NCBI GenBank assembly: GCA_000231825.2
Contig: JH720325.1
Location: forward strand, 534,716-598,715
From: Tetrahymena elliotti 4EA
Taxonomy: Eukaryota > Ciliophora > Oligohymenophorea > Hymenostomatida > Tetrahymenidae
DNA length: 64,000 nt
Reading direction: 5' to 3'
Positions within the stretch are counted from its first letter, which is position 1; every line of letters starts with the position of its first letter. Below are positions 23,262 through 34,463 of this stretch, in pieces. The notes beneath the pieces were generated by a model. The model did not search any database and had not been told where the DNA came from. It worked only from the letters and a program-made list of their open reading frames with translations. The position numbers and the translations under genes are program-made.

Positions 23262-25535
23262 TCAATTATCATCTAATACTTCTCCTTTATATTGAGTTGA
23301 TTCATCATTTCTGTATTCATCAGATAAATCTTGACCAAAAGATAAAAAATTGCATTGATAATCATCGTCATCATCAGGTAGAAGTATATCTGATAAGTCA
23401 TTAGGATTTTAATTGGTTAAGTAGTAAGAATTTTAATTATTTTCATAAATAACAACTGAATGGTATTCTTTATTATTTTCACCATTTTATTCAAAAACTT
23501 ATTAAGCTGATTTTTTTCCACTTTATTTCTAATTTTATAAATTATGATTTTTTAGGGTGCTTTTATATTTACTGTTTAATAAAGTTTCATTTAACTTTTA
23601 TGATCTCTTGATAAAAGATTTTATTAACTTTTTTTATTATACAAATCCTTTATAGGATTTTCCAACTATTAAATAAAGAATGAATATAACAAATTAAAAA
23701 CCAGCTATACATCTAGAAGTATTCCTGTATTCATTAATATCTTTACCTCCAAATATAGAGTAAAGTATGCCAGCTGAAAATGGTCCAGTAAATGACCCTA
23801 AAGAAGAACCTAATATAAAAATTCTTGAAGCCATACCACTACATAGTTTTACAAGATGTGTATCTGCAAAAATTATTTATCTTTTCTTAATTTCTTTATC
23901 AACAATAAGTTAATTTAGTTCAGGAACCATAGGTAATATGCACATAGAAGATGAAATATTTATTATACACTAACCTATAGTCATAACATACCATTTTTCT
24001 AAGTTAATTCCAAATAATTTTTAAATATAAGTTTCAGGAGCTTATAATTCTACTCCAATAGCTGCTATTAATATTCCAATAGTTAAAAACAGTTTTCTAT
24101 TAACATATTTTTAGATCCTTGGCATAATAAATAAAAACATTATATAGAAAAACGAACTTAAAGAAAAGAAATAACCCATAAGATCATCCGTTAACCCTAA
24201 ACCCTCAATATGAATTGCATAAAGTGGAATTATAAATGTTTGAGCAGTCAAAACTCCAACAGCAATTAAAAAAGTAGTCAAAATTGTCTTATCTGATAAA
24301 TAATTATAATACTGAGAGGTATCTATTGAATTATGTATTTTTATATTTGATGGTAGCCATTTCAATGTTAATAAACTGCATAAAAAGATAAAACTTAGAA
24401 CATAAAATGGCATTTAGTGTCCAAGAAATGTATATAATACTTAACCAATGCCAGGGCCTAATAACTAACCCAAAGCTCCTACTCTTTCAATTAAACTTGC
24501 TTTATTTTGAATGCTAATTTATTTTAAATAATAATTTTAATAAAAAATTAGATAAAATTAGGTAAAAGCGAAGATATTTTAATTGAGTAAAATTCAAAAC
24601 TTGCTATTTAACTCAAAAAGAGCTATCAGTCTTCCAAAAATTACATTTTTTTACTTTAAATTTACAGTTGAGCTTGATTAATTAATTTTTAAAGGGGAAT
24701 AAAATTTGTTTTGAAAATACTTATCAATTTTAATTAATATTTTTAGGCTAATTTTATCAAAAATAAACGAAATTAAACTCGCCATCAAATGTTTTAGAGA
24801 AAATTTCCAGAATATTTTAAATTAGCGATTTACTTCACTTGTGAATAATGAATAAATATTTGTTTTTCTTCAGTTTTTATAGAAAAAAAAGTAAAAAATA
24901 CTCTAATAAATGAATTGTATATTAAAAGAGGATTAAAAAAACTCTTTTTTCTTCCATCAAATATTTTACAGTTTACATTTCCTTTTATAGTGCTAATATT
25001 TTTGCTTTGCTAAATAGAGTGAAGAATTTAAAATAATTATATAGTAAAAAACTTACTGCTCTGGCCATATTTATGGAATATAAGCTAAAAAGGAAGAACT
25101 AATAGCAGCTCTTGAGAAACCTTAAATTAATCTACAAAAAAAGCCAATACAAATAAAAATGGTGTCATCATTTAAGTTATATAATGCCCCAAAAGATGAA
25201 ATTGATATTGACTAGATTATTATACCCAAGCAAAACAATTTCTTTTATCCTAGTAAATTTAGCATTCTGGTTGAAATATAAGAGTAAATGAAGCTACCTA
25301 TTGGATTAATACCTAAAATTAATCCTTTAAGAATCAAAGGAGCTCCCTCTTTAGTAGCTAAGGGAGGAAAGAAAGGAACAATAACTGAAACTGAAGCACT
25401 TTATAAAAAACTAACAGTTAGCAGTGTTATAAGATTCAAATTAAGTTAACTTTTTTCTTTTTTCTTTTACTAAATTGATTTTCTAATCCTATCTTCTAAT
25501 AACTTTTAGTCTAATACATATTTTTCTTATTTCAT
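23262..25535 (-). CDS. Major facilitator superfamily transporter
   Basis: Exon 1 is 25057-25535 and exon 2 is 23262-24513, joined in phase 2 across a 543-nt intron (24514-25056, GTAAGT...TTAG); the product is about 576 residues. The first ~35 residues are charged and cytoplasmic. Around a dozen hydrophobic helices follow. Helix 1 contains SVSVIVPFFPPLATKEGAP; a loop STRMLNLLGQKKLF stands where MFS motif A lies; GALGQLLGPGIGQVLY is a good match to the helix 5 antiporter motif C (gxxxGPxxG). The last ~120 residues are a hydrophilic, acidic cytoplasmic tail (LLPDDDDDY and similar). MFS proteins move small solutes across membranes by alternating access. Motif C hints at antiport, but the substrate cannot be told. 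Confidence 0.82.
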
Positions 25536-26321
25536 TTTTATCAATATTAAAAAAAATTTATGAAAAATGTTTGTACAAAAATATATATATTTAGCAATTA
25601 AATTTTAGTATGAATACTTAAATGTATTTTTTGAATGTATTTTACTTTTTTAGTCATTTACTTTTATTAGGAATATAAAAGAATTAAAAAGTAAAATACA
25701 ATGTGAAGGATTTTAATCAAAGAATTTATTCAACTATTAACGAAAATACCTTAGTCTTAACCTTTGGTATATCATCTCAAGATATATTGTTTGACTAATA
25801 ATTTTTTTAAACAAGTCTTCAAAAAATTTTTTGTAAAACATTGAAAATGAAAATGTTAAGAAATAAATATGCATTAGGAATAAATTATCTTTGAAAAAAA
25901 AATATGAAAACAAACGAAAAATATTTTAAGAATAGATTATTTTATACCTTCAATTTTTGAATCAAGTTAGCCACTTTGTTGAAAATAAAAGTCTTACATT
26001 TATGAAAAAGTAAATTAAAAATAATTATCCTTTATGATGAAAGAAAGAAAACGAAGAAATGTTAAAGATTATAAGGCACAGAGTGGAAATTAAATTTTTA
26101 ATAATTTCTTAAAGAGATCATTAAAAAATAATCATTAAAAATAAATCAAGAAATAATTGATTGGCTTGAAACAAAAGTATCCTACACAAAGAAATAATAA
26201 AAATTTTGTATTATTTAAACAATACTTTTTGTATAAAATTTATAAAATTTTCAGTAAGGTATGCATGCTTTAAATTTTTAATTTCTTTTAAAGTAAAATT
26301 TTAATTAAAGATGTCAAATTT
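25536..26321. other. Intergenic, AT-rich
   Basis: 5' flank of the MFS gene. AT-rich with long A runs; no feature recognised. Confidence 0.5.
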
Positions 26322-26606
26322 ATGAAAAGAAATATAATTTTTAAAAATAGATATTTTATCTTCATGAAAATATTAAAATTCACTTACAGCAAAAAACACA
26401 ACGAAAAATTTACTACAAATAAAATAATTTTAAGTTTAAAAAAAATAGAATTCATTCTATTTGTTATTTCTAAAATGGTATATCTATTAGCTTATGTATC
26501 TGCATTACATATTATTGAACAATTAGTAAGTGTAGATCACAACTTAGTGAATTATTCATTCAATAAATTGTATGGTTTATAATTTTAAATTTCATTCTTA
26601 TTTTGA
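26322..26606 (+). CDS. Doubtful small ORF
   Basis: An open frame of 94 codons runs from ATG 26322 to TGA 26604-26606. The second half is less AT-driven than its surroundings and includes YLLAYVSALHIIEQLVSVDH, a possible amphipathic or membrane helix. There is no homolog in the window, no splice context, and chance frames of this length are common in this genome, so it may not be a gene. Confidence 0.2.
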
Positions 26607-27136
26607 AATTTAAACCTATTTTATGTTTCTCTAATAACTTATTTACTTTTGAAAACTTGTTTTCATTTGCATAAGAATAAATATTAAATGACTTTAAATT
26701 TTTTATCTAAATTTATTTAAATAATTTTGTAGAAATAGAAGTTAGTTAAAAATGATTAATAAAAAGCTTAAATAAAATAAATATTTTAGTTAGTATTCAT
26801 AAAATATCAGTAGTTTACAATTAAAACTAGAAAGTATTTTTATAAAAAGAGAAAATAAACAATATGGAATTTATATTATGAGATTAAAGAATTAAATTAT
26901 TGATTTTATGTACTGAAAATTTAAATATCCTTTACTAGAGAGACAAAAAACGAAACTATAAAAATTAGAGATGGATAGATGATAAAGATTTATTTGTTTC
27001 AAATAAAATTTATTATTCAATTTTTTGAAAATGTACTAAAAATTTGAAAAGTAGATTATAAATTATCAAAAAAATACATTAAATTGAAAAGGTTATTGCA
27101 AAAAAGTAAAAGTTCTATTAATTCGTATTTAAACTG
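26607..27136. other. Intergenic, AT-rich
   Basis: AT-rich sequence upstream of the scramblase-like gene; nothing recognised. Confidence 0.5.
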
Positions 27137-27967
27137 ATGATTAAAGATTTACTTAAAGGAGCTATCAATCACAATCATGAAGATATTGAGTAAAAGTATC
27201 TCTCTAAAATTAAAAAAGAATAACCACCTCCTAAAGTAGTCATCCATAAACATCTCAATGAAGAATTAAAACCACTTACAATGATTAATTAATCTGTAGG
27301 TCAACTTAATGGAGTTTAAGGTCTATATGTTTAAGAAGTTTTTATGCTTAGTAATATGTTCTCATGGAATACTTCTAATGTTTTTGAAATACATGAGGGA
27401 GATTCTAAAGGTTAAAGACTTCATCCTGACTCTAAGCCTATATTATATGCAGTTGCTAAACTTTAAGAGTGCTGTACTTGCGATTGTGCAGCTATGGGTG
27501 CAAGTTAGATTGCTATCACTACTAAATTGGATGATTCATCTAGCAGTACTCCATACCTTTTTTTAAAAGAAAAGAATGTTTGTTGCGGCTTTAATACCTG
27601 TGAAATTTTCATAAATGAAAAAGGAAATGGTACATCAATAGGACATATAAAAGAAGGATGCAGAAATGCTTTATATATTAACAGTAGCTATCTAAATAAT
27701 CTTTCATTTTATCTACCTTTTTGCTAATGTTCATTCAATCAAGTTTCATATGATGTAAAAGATGATGATAATAATAAAGGATCGCTAAAACTTAAATAAA
27801 ACTGTTGTGACTGCACTAATCCTTATACTTATGAGGCAGGCTTCCCAGCTCAATACGACACTGATTAAAAAACTCTATTTTTAGCTGGTGTTATCTATTT
27901 AGGCTACATAAATTTCTAATCAAGATAAAAATCAAATAATAATACTAGTTCAAGACATAAACTTTGA
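27137..27967 (+). CDS. Scramblase-like protein
   Basis: A single frame of 277 codons (276 residues) runs from ATG 27137 to TGA 27965-27967. The first ~50 residues are hydrophilic. The core follows the plan of phospholipid scramblases: LNGVQGLYVQEVFMLSNMFS and NTSNVFEI at the N-terminal side (compare the family's ...QQ.ELLE...FETNNKYEI), Cys-rich patches (ECCTCDC, CCGFNTC, NCCDC), and near the end AGFPAQYDTDQKTLFLAGVI followed by YLGYINF, matching the family's FPLDLDVKMKA...hydrophobic helix. Scramblases move phospholipids between leaflets in response to calcium and are often Cys-palmitoylated; a role here is inferred. A damaged relative lies at 12700-13468. The family assignment is by pattern and should be tested with the scramblase profile. 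Confidence 0.65.
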
Positions 27968-28977
27968 TATTAGCAAAGATAAAGATCCTTTAAAGATAAT
28001 TTCTAAAATAAAAATTATTTTATAGTGTTGATTAATTTTGTTTGTGTTTTAGTTATTTTTTTTTTCTTTTTATCAGCTTTTATTCATTTTCTTTACAGCT
28101 TTGATAGGTAAATATTTATAAATAAAAAACGTTTTCAAAAAGATTTTAAAAATCATCAGGAAGCAAGTTTTTTTTCTTAAGTTTTTCAAAAACAGAAATA
28201 TTTATTTGAATGATAATTTTATTTCTAATTTTTTACTTTGTGTTTTAAAAGGCTAAAACTACAAAGTAAATGCCTATTTAGTAATCATATCAAGATTAAT
28301 TGTTTTTTTTAATAATTTAAACCAATATTTAATATTTTATTAACTTCATTTTTTCTCATAATAATTTAAAAATAATTTGATTTTCATATATAAAAATTGA
28401 ATTTTAATTTAACCAATAGCTAGGTTGTGAATCCTTAAACCAAAATGAAGTGAGATTAAGAAAGTAAATTTATATTTTAATATTTTATTTGTGTTTTTTA
28501 GCAAAAATAAATATTTAAAAAAGGTAACAAATTAAATTTTAAATATTGAATATGTAACTAAGTTGCTAATAAATGGAATAATTTACAATTTTTAAGAAGA
28601 CAAAATATTTAATTATTTATTTTTTAATGAACATGTAAATTATATTTAATAAAATAAAGATTAAGTCTAAAAAGATAAATTATGGATGAATAGATAAATA
28701 GGTAAATAATAGTCCTAAATAAGATTAAGGAAAATTAATTTAATAGATTAATTTATATATTAATTTATTAATAAATTTATATTGTTATATCAAATGCTGT
28801 TTTTAAATTTTTTATAGATTTCTCTATGATTACATAAAATTGTATTCAAATTGAAATTCTTTTTATCACTATTTTAATTAATTTTTATATTTTTGTTATT
28901 ATTTATGCCTTTTTGCTGATAGCATAAAGGCTATTTCAGTCATAGCTTTTCTTAGATTTATTTTATATTAGTATATT
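27968..28977. other. Intergenic, AT-rich
   Basis: About 1 kb between convergent gene ends. AT-rich with long T runs; no feature recognised. Confidence 0.5.
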
Positions 28978-30255
28978 TCAATAATTAAAATCTAAAATAC
29001 GATTAGTCACTGGGTATTAGTTGTTGTTGTTGTTGTTAGTATTATTGTTAGTGCCAGAGCTACGGGCAGAAGAAGCTCCGAATAATTAACCTTGATTAGA
29101 ATGGTCTTTTGTTGAGAAAATTTTAGATTTGAAAAAGTCTTTAAATGCTTTAAGTTTACTGACTGCTTCATCAACAAATGTAGTATTTATTTTTGTTGTA
29201 TTAAGAACTGACATATTAGCCATATTATTTTCTCTATTATTCATTGTATATCCACTCCTACTCATAGTGTTAATTCTCTGAATAAGTTACTCTAGGTATA
29301 GATTTTTTTAATCATAAGTTATAGTAATATCTCTGAGATATTATTTGTTTACTATCAAATCATCTTTATAGTCTTCAAGGATTTCTGAAATTTTGTTTCT
29401 TTCGTTTTTAGCTGGAATGAGTGACTGCTCAATTTTCTTAATTTCTTACTCTTGATTTTAACATATTTAAATTATATTCTACTTAGAATTTTTATGAGCA
29501 GAAGAATGTTCAGTGAGGTGAGAGGAGTTATTATTTTTGTAATCTAAATTAGATTAGGCTTATTTTCTAGCACTATACATGACTTATGTTTAAACACTAA
29601 ATATTGAACAGCGTTTGCTCACTAAGTCATCTTCTTAATTCTGTTAAATAGCATTTGCAAGTATATTTGCCAATTAAGGGTTATTTGAAATACTAAGTTG
29701 ATGAGGATTATAACTAATTGGAGAAACAGAAGAAGGATTTTTTGATGATTAAACATTATTCTTTTGAATAGAATTTATCTTTAAGTTATTCACAGTACTT
29801 GCTGCTGAATGAGCAGCAGTTGTCTTTGTCTAAACGCTGCTTGGCTATTTTTATTTTTTGGAAACTTTTTTTCTCATTAAATGCCTAAAAGATGTTTAAT
29901 CATCCAATTTTTCTTGTAGTTATTACTTCAAGGCTTGAAGCATTTATTTTTTTAATTAGTTGTCAACCTTCATTGAAACAATTTATTTTAAGCGAGATTC
30001 GAAATCAATTTTTTCTTAACATTTTATGCGTACAATTTAGTAATTAACTTCCTTAATTGAGTTTTTATAGTTCATATTTTCTGGCTAGTTTGAGCTATTA
30101 AAATCTGTAGAACTGTCATTGTTTTCCTCAGAATGATTATTCTAATGGTTGCCCTCAAGCTTATTGATATTAATTTTAACTAATTCAGCTTAATTTTAAT
30201 GATCTGTTTAAAATCTCGCTTGCAAGCAACTCGGATTACTTATTGCAGCAATCAT
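28978..30255 (-). CDS. Low-complexity coiled-coil protein
   Basis: A single frame of 426 codons (425 residues) runs from ATG 30255 to TGA 28978-28980. Residues ~85-150 form a charged coiled coil (KQIVSMKVDNQLKKQMLQAL...). A Ser/Thr/Asn-rich disordered middle follows. A second coiled coil lies at ~265-330 (EIKKIEQSLIPAKNERNKIS, then EILEDYKDDLIVNKQYL). Near the C-terminus is a run of Asn (TNNNTNNNNNN). There is no signal peptide or membrane helix. The composition suits a cytoskeletal, basal-body or scaffold protein, but no family is recognised and this is inference. Confidence 0.7.
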
Positions 30256-32082
30256 ATGTGTGTACGTACAAACAAGTTTTAGAGACTTTGAATTTTCAAT
30301 TAATTTTTAAGAGTTTTTTGATTAATTTAATTATTTTTTAATTCTTTTATGTTTCTTTATTCTCTCCTACTTAGTTTGTATTTACTATAGACCAATTTTT
30401 TGTTTGTTTTTTATGACTATCTGACTCAATGAACTAGTTATCGACCCTATTAATTACAAAATATCATTAAATAATGTCTATGTATATAATGGTACTTTAT
30501 TTAAAAAAAACTAAATAAAAAATAGCTTTCTATCTTAATGAAGCTATTGCATTTAGTTATTATTATTCTTAGTAAATTCAATTAATCTTCTTCTTATCCT
30601 CTGATAGTAGATTACTTGATTGCATGTGAGTATATTAAATATTCACTTATTTGAATCTCTTAGCACCAAAATTTATAGTAAAACTAGTAAAATAGAAAAA
30701 TAAACATCAATCAATATCATTTGATTTATTAAATACTCCGATCTCTTTGTTTTTGTGACTGACTATTGAGTTTAAATTAAGTAACTAAATTTACCAATCA
30801 ATCAAAAAATGATTTAAAAATAAATTAATTTTACTATCATTCTTAAACATTTAATAATATTTTTTGGGGGAAAGGTGGGAGGATCCACAAACAGTTCTCC
30901 TATCCTCAAGAAATACAATATTTATTATTTTGTTTATATTCAGTACCGGTGGGTGACTCCCTCCAGGCTAAAAGTACCTGTTGACTGACTACCTCCAATT
31001 TTCTAAGAATATATAAATAATTTTGTATTTTTATTTCATTGATAAAGTAATATATTAAATAGAATTATATAAATGTTACCATTATTATAATAGATAGTAC
31101 TTTTCAAAATGCAAAATTCCTACTCAAAAATATTCTATTCCTTATCTTAAAATTTACAAAAGCTGATAAAATAAATCAAGCAAAATAAATAACATTCACC
31201 ACAAAAACAAAACATATCTTAAATTAATTTTATAATTTCGTAAAACTAGCTAAATATTTAGCTGGTTCCAATGATAAAAGTAATTAATATTTTTGAACTC
31301 TTTTGAGTCTTTTAAGTTAATTTATCTTAAATAATAAAGTCAACCAAGTATAATTTTAGAGTTAAATTAAAATAGATCAATCAATCATAATAATTGCAAA
31401 AATTAATTTTAATAGTCAACAAATTTCATAATCAAATAACGAACTATCTCTTTTTTAATTATTTAAATTAACTTTCATTAAATTATTTATTTTATTGGTC
31501 AAATATTTTCTTGGTATTAAACTTAGAAAATTAATTGAATCAAATGTTTAAATTTAATTTGATATTTTTAAGAATTGTTTGATAAAAAATGTTTTAAATT
31601 AATATCAAATTAAGTAATTGCAACATACAAAATGCTTCCAAATATTAAAAGAATTTTCGTATTCTACTTTCGTTAATAAATTTGATGATGCTTCTATCAA
31701 CAAACAAAAGAGAGATATACCTTTAAAAACGAAAACTAAAACCTTAAAATATCAATAGTATTTAAAGTAATATTATTTATTAAAGACTTTGCCTCTTTTT
31801 AAAAAATAAACGGTTTTTAAAATTAAGTAATAGTATTTTTTTAATTATAATAAATTTAAGTTAAATCATATATTAATTGGTTATTATTAAATATTTATTA
31901 CTATGCTAATTCTTAGAGTTTAACATGAAAGCAATAATATATTATTTATTAAAGCATAAGATTGTAACCAATACTTTGTGCTTTTAGTTTATTTTGAATT
32001 AATTTCAATTGCAAAGTTAATTTAATAGAAGATCTTCAGCTAGTTTTAAATATTCATAAAATAATAGATATTATCTGTAAAA
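30256..32082. other. Intergenic, contains a GC-rich island
   Basis: About 1.8 kb, AT-rich and apparently noncoding, apart from the GC-rich island at 30866-31000 listed separately. Confidence 0.5.
30866..31000. ncRNA. GC-rich island, candidate structured RNA gene
   Basis: About 135 bp is markedly richer in G and C than several kilobases on each side. It has possible hairpins: GAGGAT/ATCCTC (near 30879 and 30902), and a CAGG...CCTG stem closing an A-rich loop (near 30964-30980). On the + strand it ends in a TTTT run near 30999-31002, suitable for RNA polymerase III termination. It holds no long open frame. I could not match it to tRNA, U-snRNA, telomerase RNA or SRP RNA. Strand is undetermined. 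Confidence 0.25.
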
Positions 32083-32271
32083 ATGAGTTAAGATAAAATT
32101 AAGATTATAGGCTCAGCAGCTCTTGCTATTATGCCTGTTCTTTACTTTTTATATAGATAAGAAATATATGATGCAACAGGGAAGTATCTAGGAGTACAAA
32201 GCAGAAAGAATCCATAAGATAGAAAATAAAATAGCTAAGAAAACTCTTAAACATAAAATAAAGAAAAATGA
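32083..32271 (+). CDS. Small single-helix membrane protein
   Basis: An open frame of 63 codons (62 residues) runs from ATG 32083 to TGA 32269-32271. A hydrophobic helix lies at ~8-25 (IIGSAALAIMPVLYFLYR), followed by YDATGKYLGVQSRKNPQDRK and a Gln/Asn-rich basic end. The layout (short N-terminus, one helix, basic hydrophilic tail) resembles small mitochondrial or ER tail-facing subunits, but I do not recognise it. Base composition inside the frame is clearly less AT-rich than its flanks, which supports a real gene. Confidence 0.5.
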
Positions 32272-34463
32272 GGTGTTGTAAATATTCTTCTCATCAGCTA
32301 CTCAAAAAATAAAAAAGCAGACAAATAAACTTATACATAATGAGTTTTTTGCTTTGCTTTAACTTTAATTGTAAGATTATCACATGAATGTAGTTTTTGT
32401 AAAGTATCAATTCTAAGAATAAAATTTGAGCTTATTAGTATATAATATTAAAAATAATACTTTTAATATTAATCTATTTGATAGCGTTATTTCTCTTTTA
32501 AATTTTTGAAAGAAGTATAAAAACTAACTATATTTTGATTATAAAATATTTTACAAAATTATTCAGTTAAAATGAATACCTATTTATTGTTAAGCTTCTA
32601 GTATTTTCTAATTCTATTAAATAAATCAATCTTAATTTATTTCGAATTTTCATTCAAAAATAAAATGAATAGATATATTTTTTTATAAATTTATTTTATT
32701 GGAAATAATTTATTTTTTTTATTAATAAAAATGAATCAATCATTTATTGTTTTAAAAATTCTATTAATTGTTTATTCAAAAAAAAATCTTTTTATTGTTA
32801 AATCAGAAAATTAGGATTATCAAATTAAATATCTTATTAGAGGTAAATCAAGATAAAAAAATTTAATTATATCTAGTAAAAATTAATTAAAATCATCTGA
32901 TCTTAATATTGAAAGAGAAAGAAAGGAAAATTTATTTTTATTCCAAACTATTTTTATAAATTAAATTTTTCACAAAGGAAAAATAAATTTCAAATTAAAA
33001 AGTATATCAAAGAAAATAAATAAATTTTCATATTTTCCTATCTGAAATGGAAGCAGTCTATAAGTTTTTCAGGAGCCACGACGTGTGAGGGTGGAGTAAT
33101 AGCATTAATCTTCTTCAAGTCAATCAGTGATAATTAAGTTTTTAAAATGATTCTCGATATACAAGTTTTTAACATTCTAATTGATTAGATTCTAAAATCC
33201 TAAATTTTGAAGAAAATATTTCTTTCAACATCAATCAGACATAATAGGATGAATCTAATCATAGGAAAATTAAAATTATCATAGAAGAATGATTAATGTT
33301 AGATGCTCATTTTTTTTAATGCCATCGATTATGAATTATATTTATAAAGACTGTATTTCCTAAACTGCCAGGAAAATTACCTTCAATCTTCTTCTTCCCC
33401 ATATATAATTAGTATTTTTTAAAAGAAAGAAAAGACAAAGACTCATGAGACAAAAAAGAAGAAAATATGCAGCAAGCAGCAAGATAGTCCTCTCTTGAAA
33501 AGAATTTGAAAATTGAGAAAAAAGATATAAAAAGATAAAAAGAATAATAATAAAAGACAATTTAAAAATAAAACAAGAAAATAGAAAAAGAAAGATTAAT
33601 ATAAAAAAATAAAAGAAAAAAAAATTATTAAAAGAAAGAATAAAAGAACAAATGAAATGAAAAAGAAATTAAAAAAATTAAACCCATAACTAAAGCTCAT
33701 CAACAGGACATTCACAAAATTTTCTAATTTTAAAAATAAAAAAATAATATATTAATTTTTTATGAATTTGAAATAGATAAGTCTTATTTAAGTTTTAAAA
33801 ATCACAGATATTAATAAATTTTAAAATGCTAATTAAAAAATACTATCTATCTATCTCAAGTGAATAATTTAGATAAATAATTAGTACCTAAATTTTTAAA
33901 TAAAAATTTTTTATCTAATTATTTTTAAAGAAATTGTTTCAAATGATAAATATCTTTTCTATTTTTCTCTTCTAGCAACAATTTTTTATGAAATCTATTT
34001 AAAAAAAAAATTGCTTAAAAATGTCAATATTCTACCATATTTTACTGAAGTAGTATTTATTTGTGATTAATTAAATAAATGGAGAGGGATTATATGTGTT
34101 AATTATTCATTAAACAATTTCTAATAGTTTATTTTCTTCAAAAACCAAATAGTTTTATCAAACAAATTATTTGAGTGAATTGATTAGTAAATATAACTCA
34201 ATTTAATTATTTCAAATGACAAAGTAAATTTTGTATGATTCATTCTTTTTATTAAGGAATTATTCTTAACATTTATTTTTTATGCTTTGAAATTGGAATT
34301 GAAAGTTAAATTAGAAAATAATATGGATGACTTCAAATTTTCATCTGTTTTTTTATCTTTTATGAAAAAAATTTTTGTTTTTAATTTTTTTTGAAACAAA
34401 TAAAAGCAAAAAATTATTTAGAAATTAATTTGATAATTCTACAAGTCTACTTCTTTAAACAAA
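32272..34463. other. Intergenic, with GC island and purine tract
   Basis: About 2.2 kb upstream of the first giant gene. It is AT-rich, with a small GC-richer patch at about 33044-33120 and a strand-asymmetric purine tract at about 33418-33690, described under findings. No convincing gene was seen. Confidence 0.45.

Noticed and set aside
33360..33560. Reverse ORF encoding a very hydrophobic peptide
   Set aside because: Its hydrophobicity follows from the purine tract on the opposite strand; no start context, homolog or splice support.
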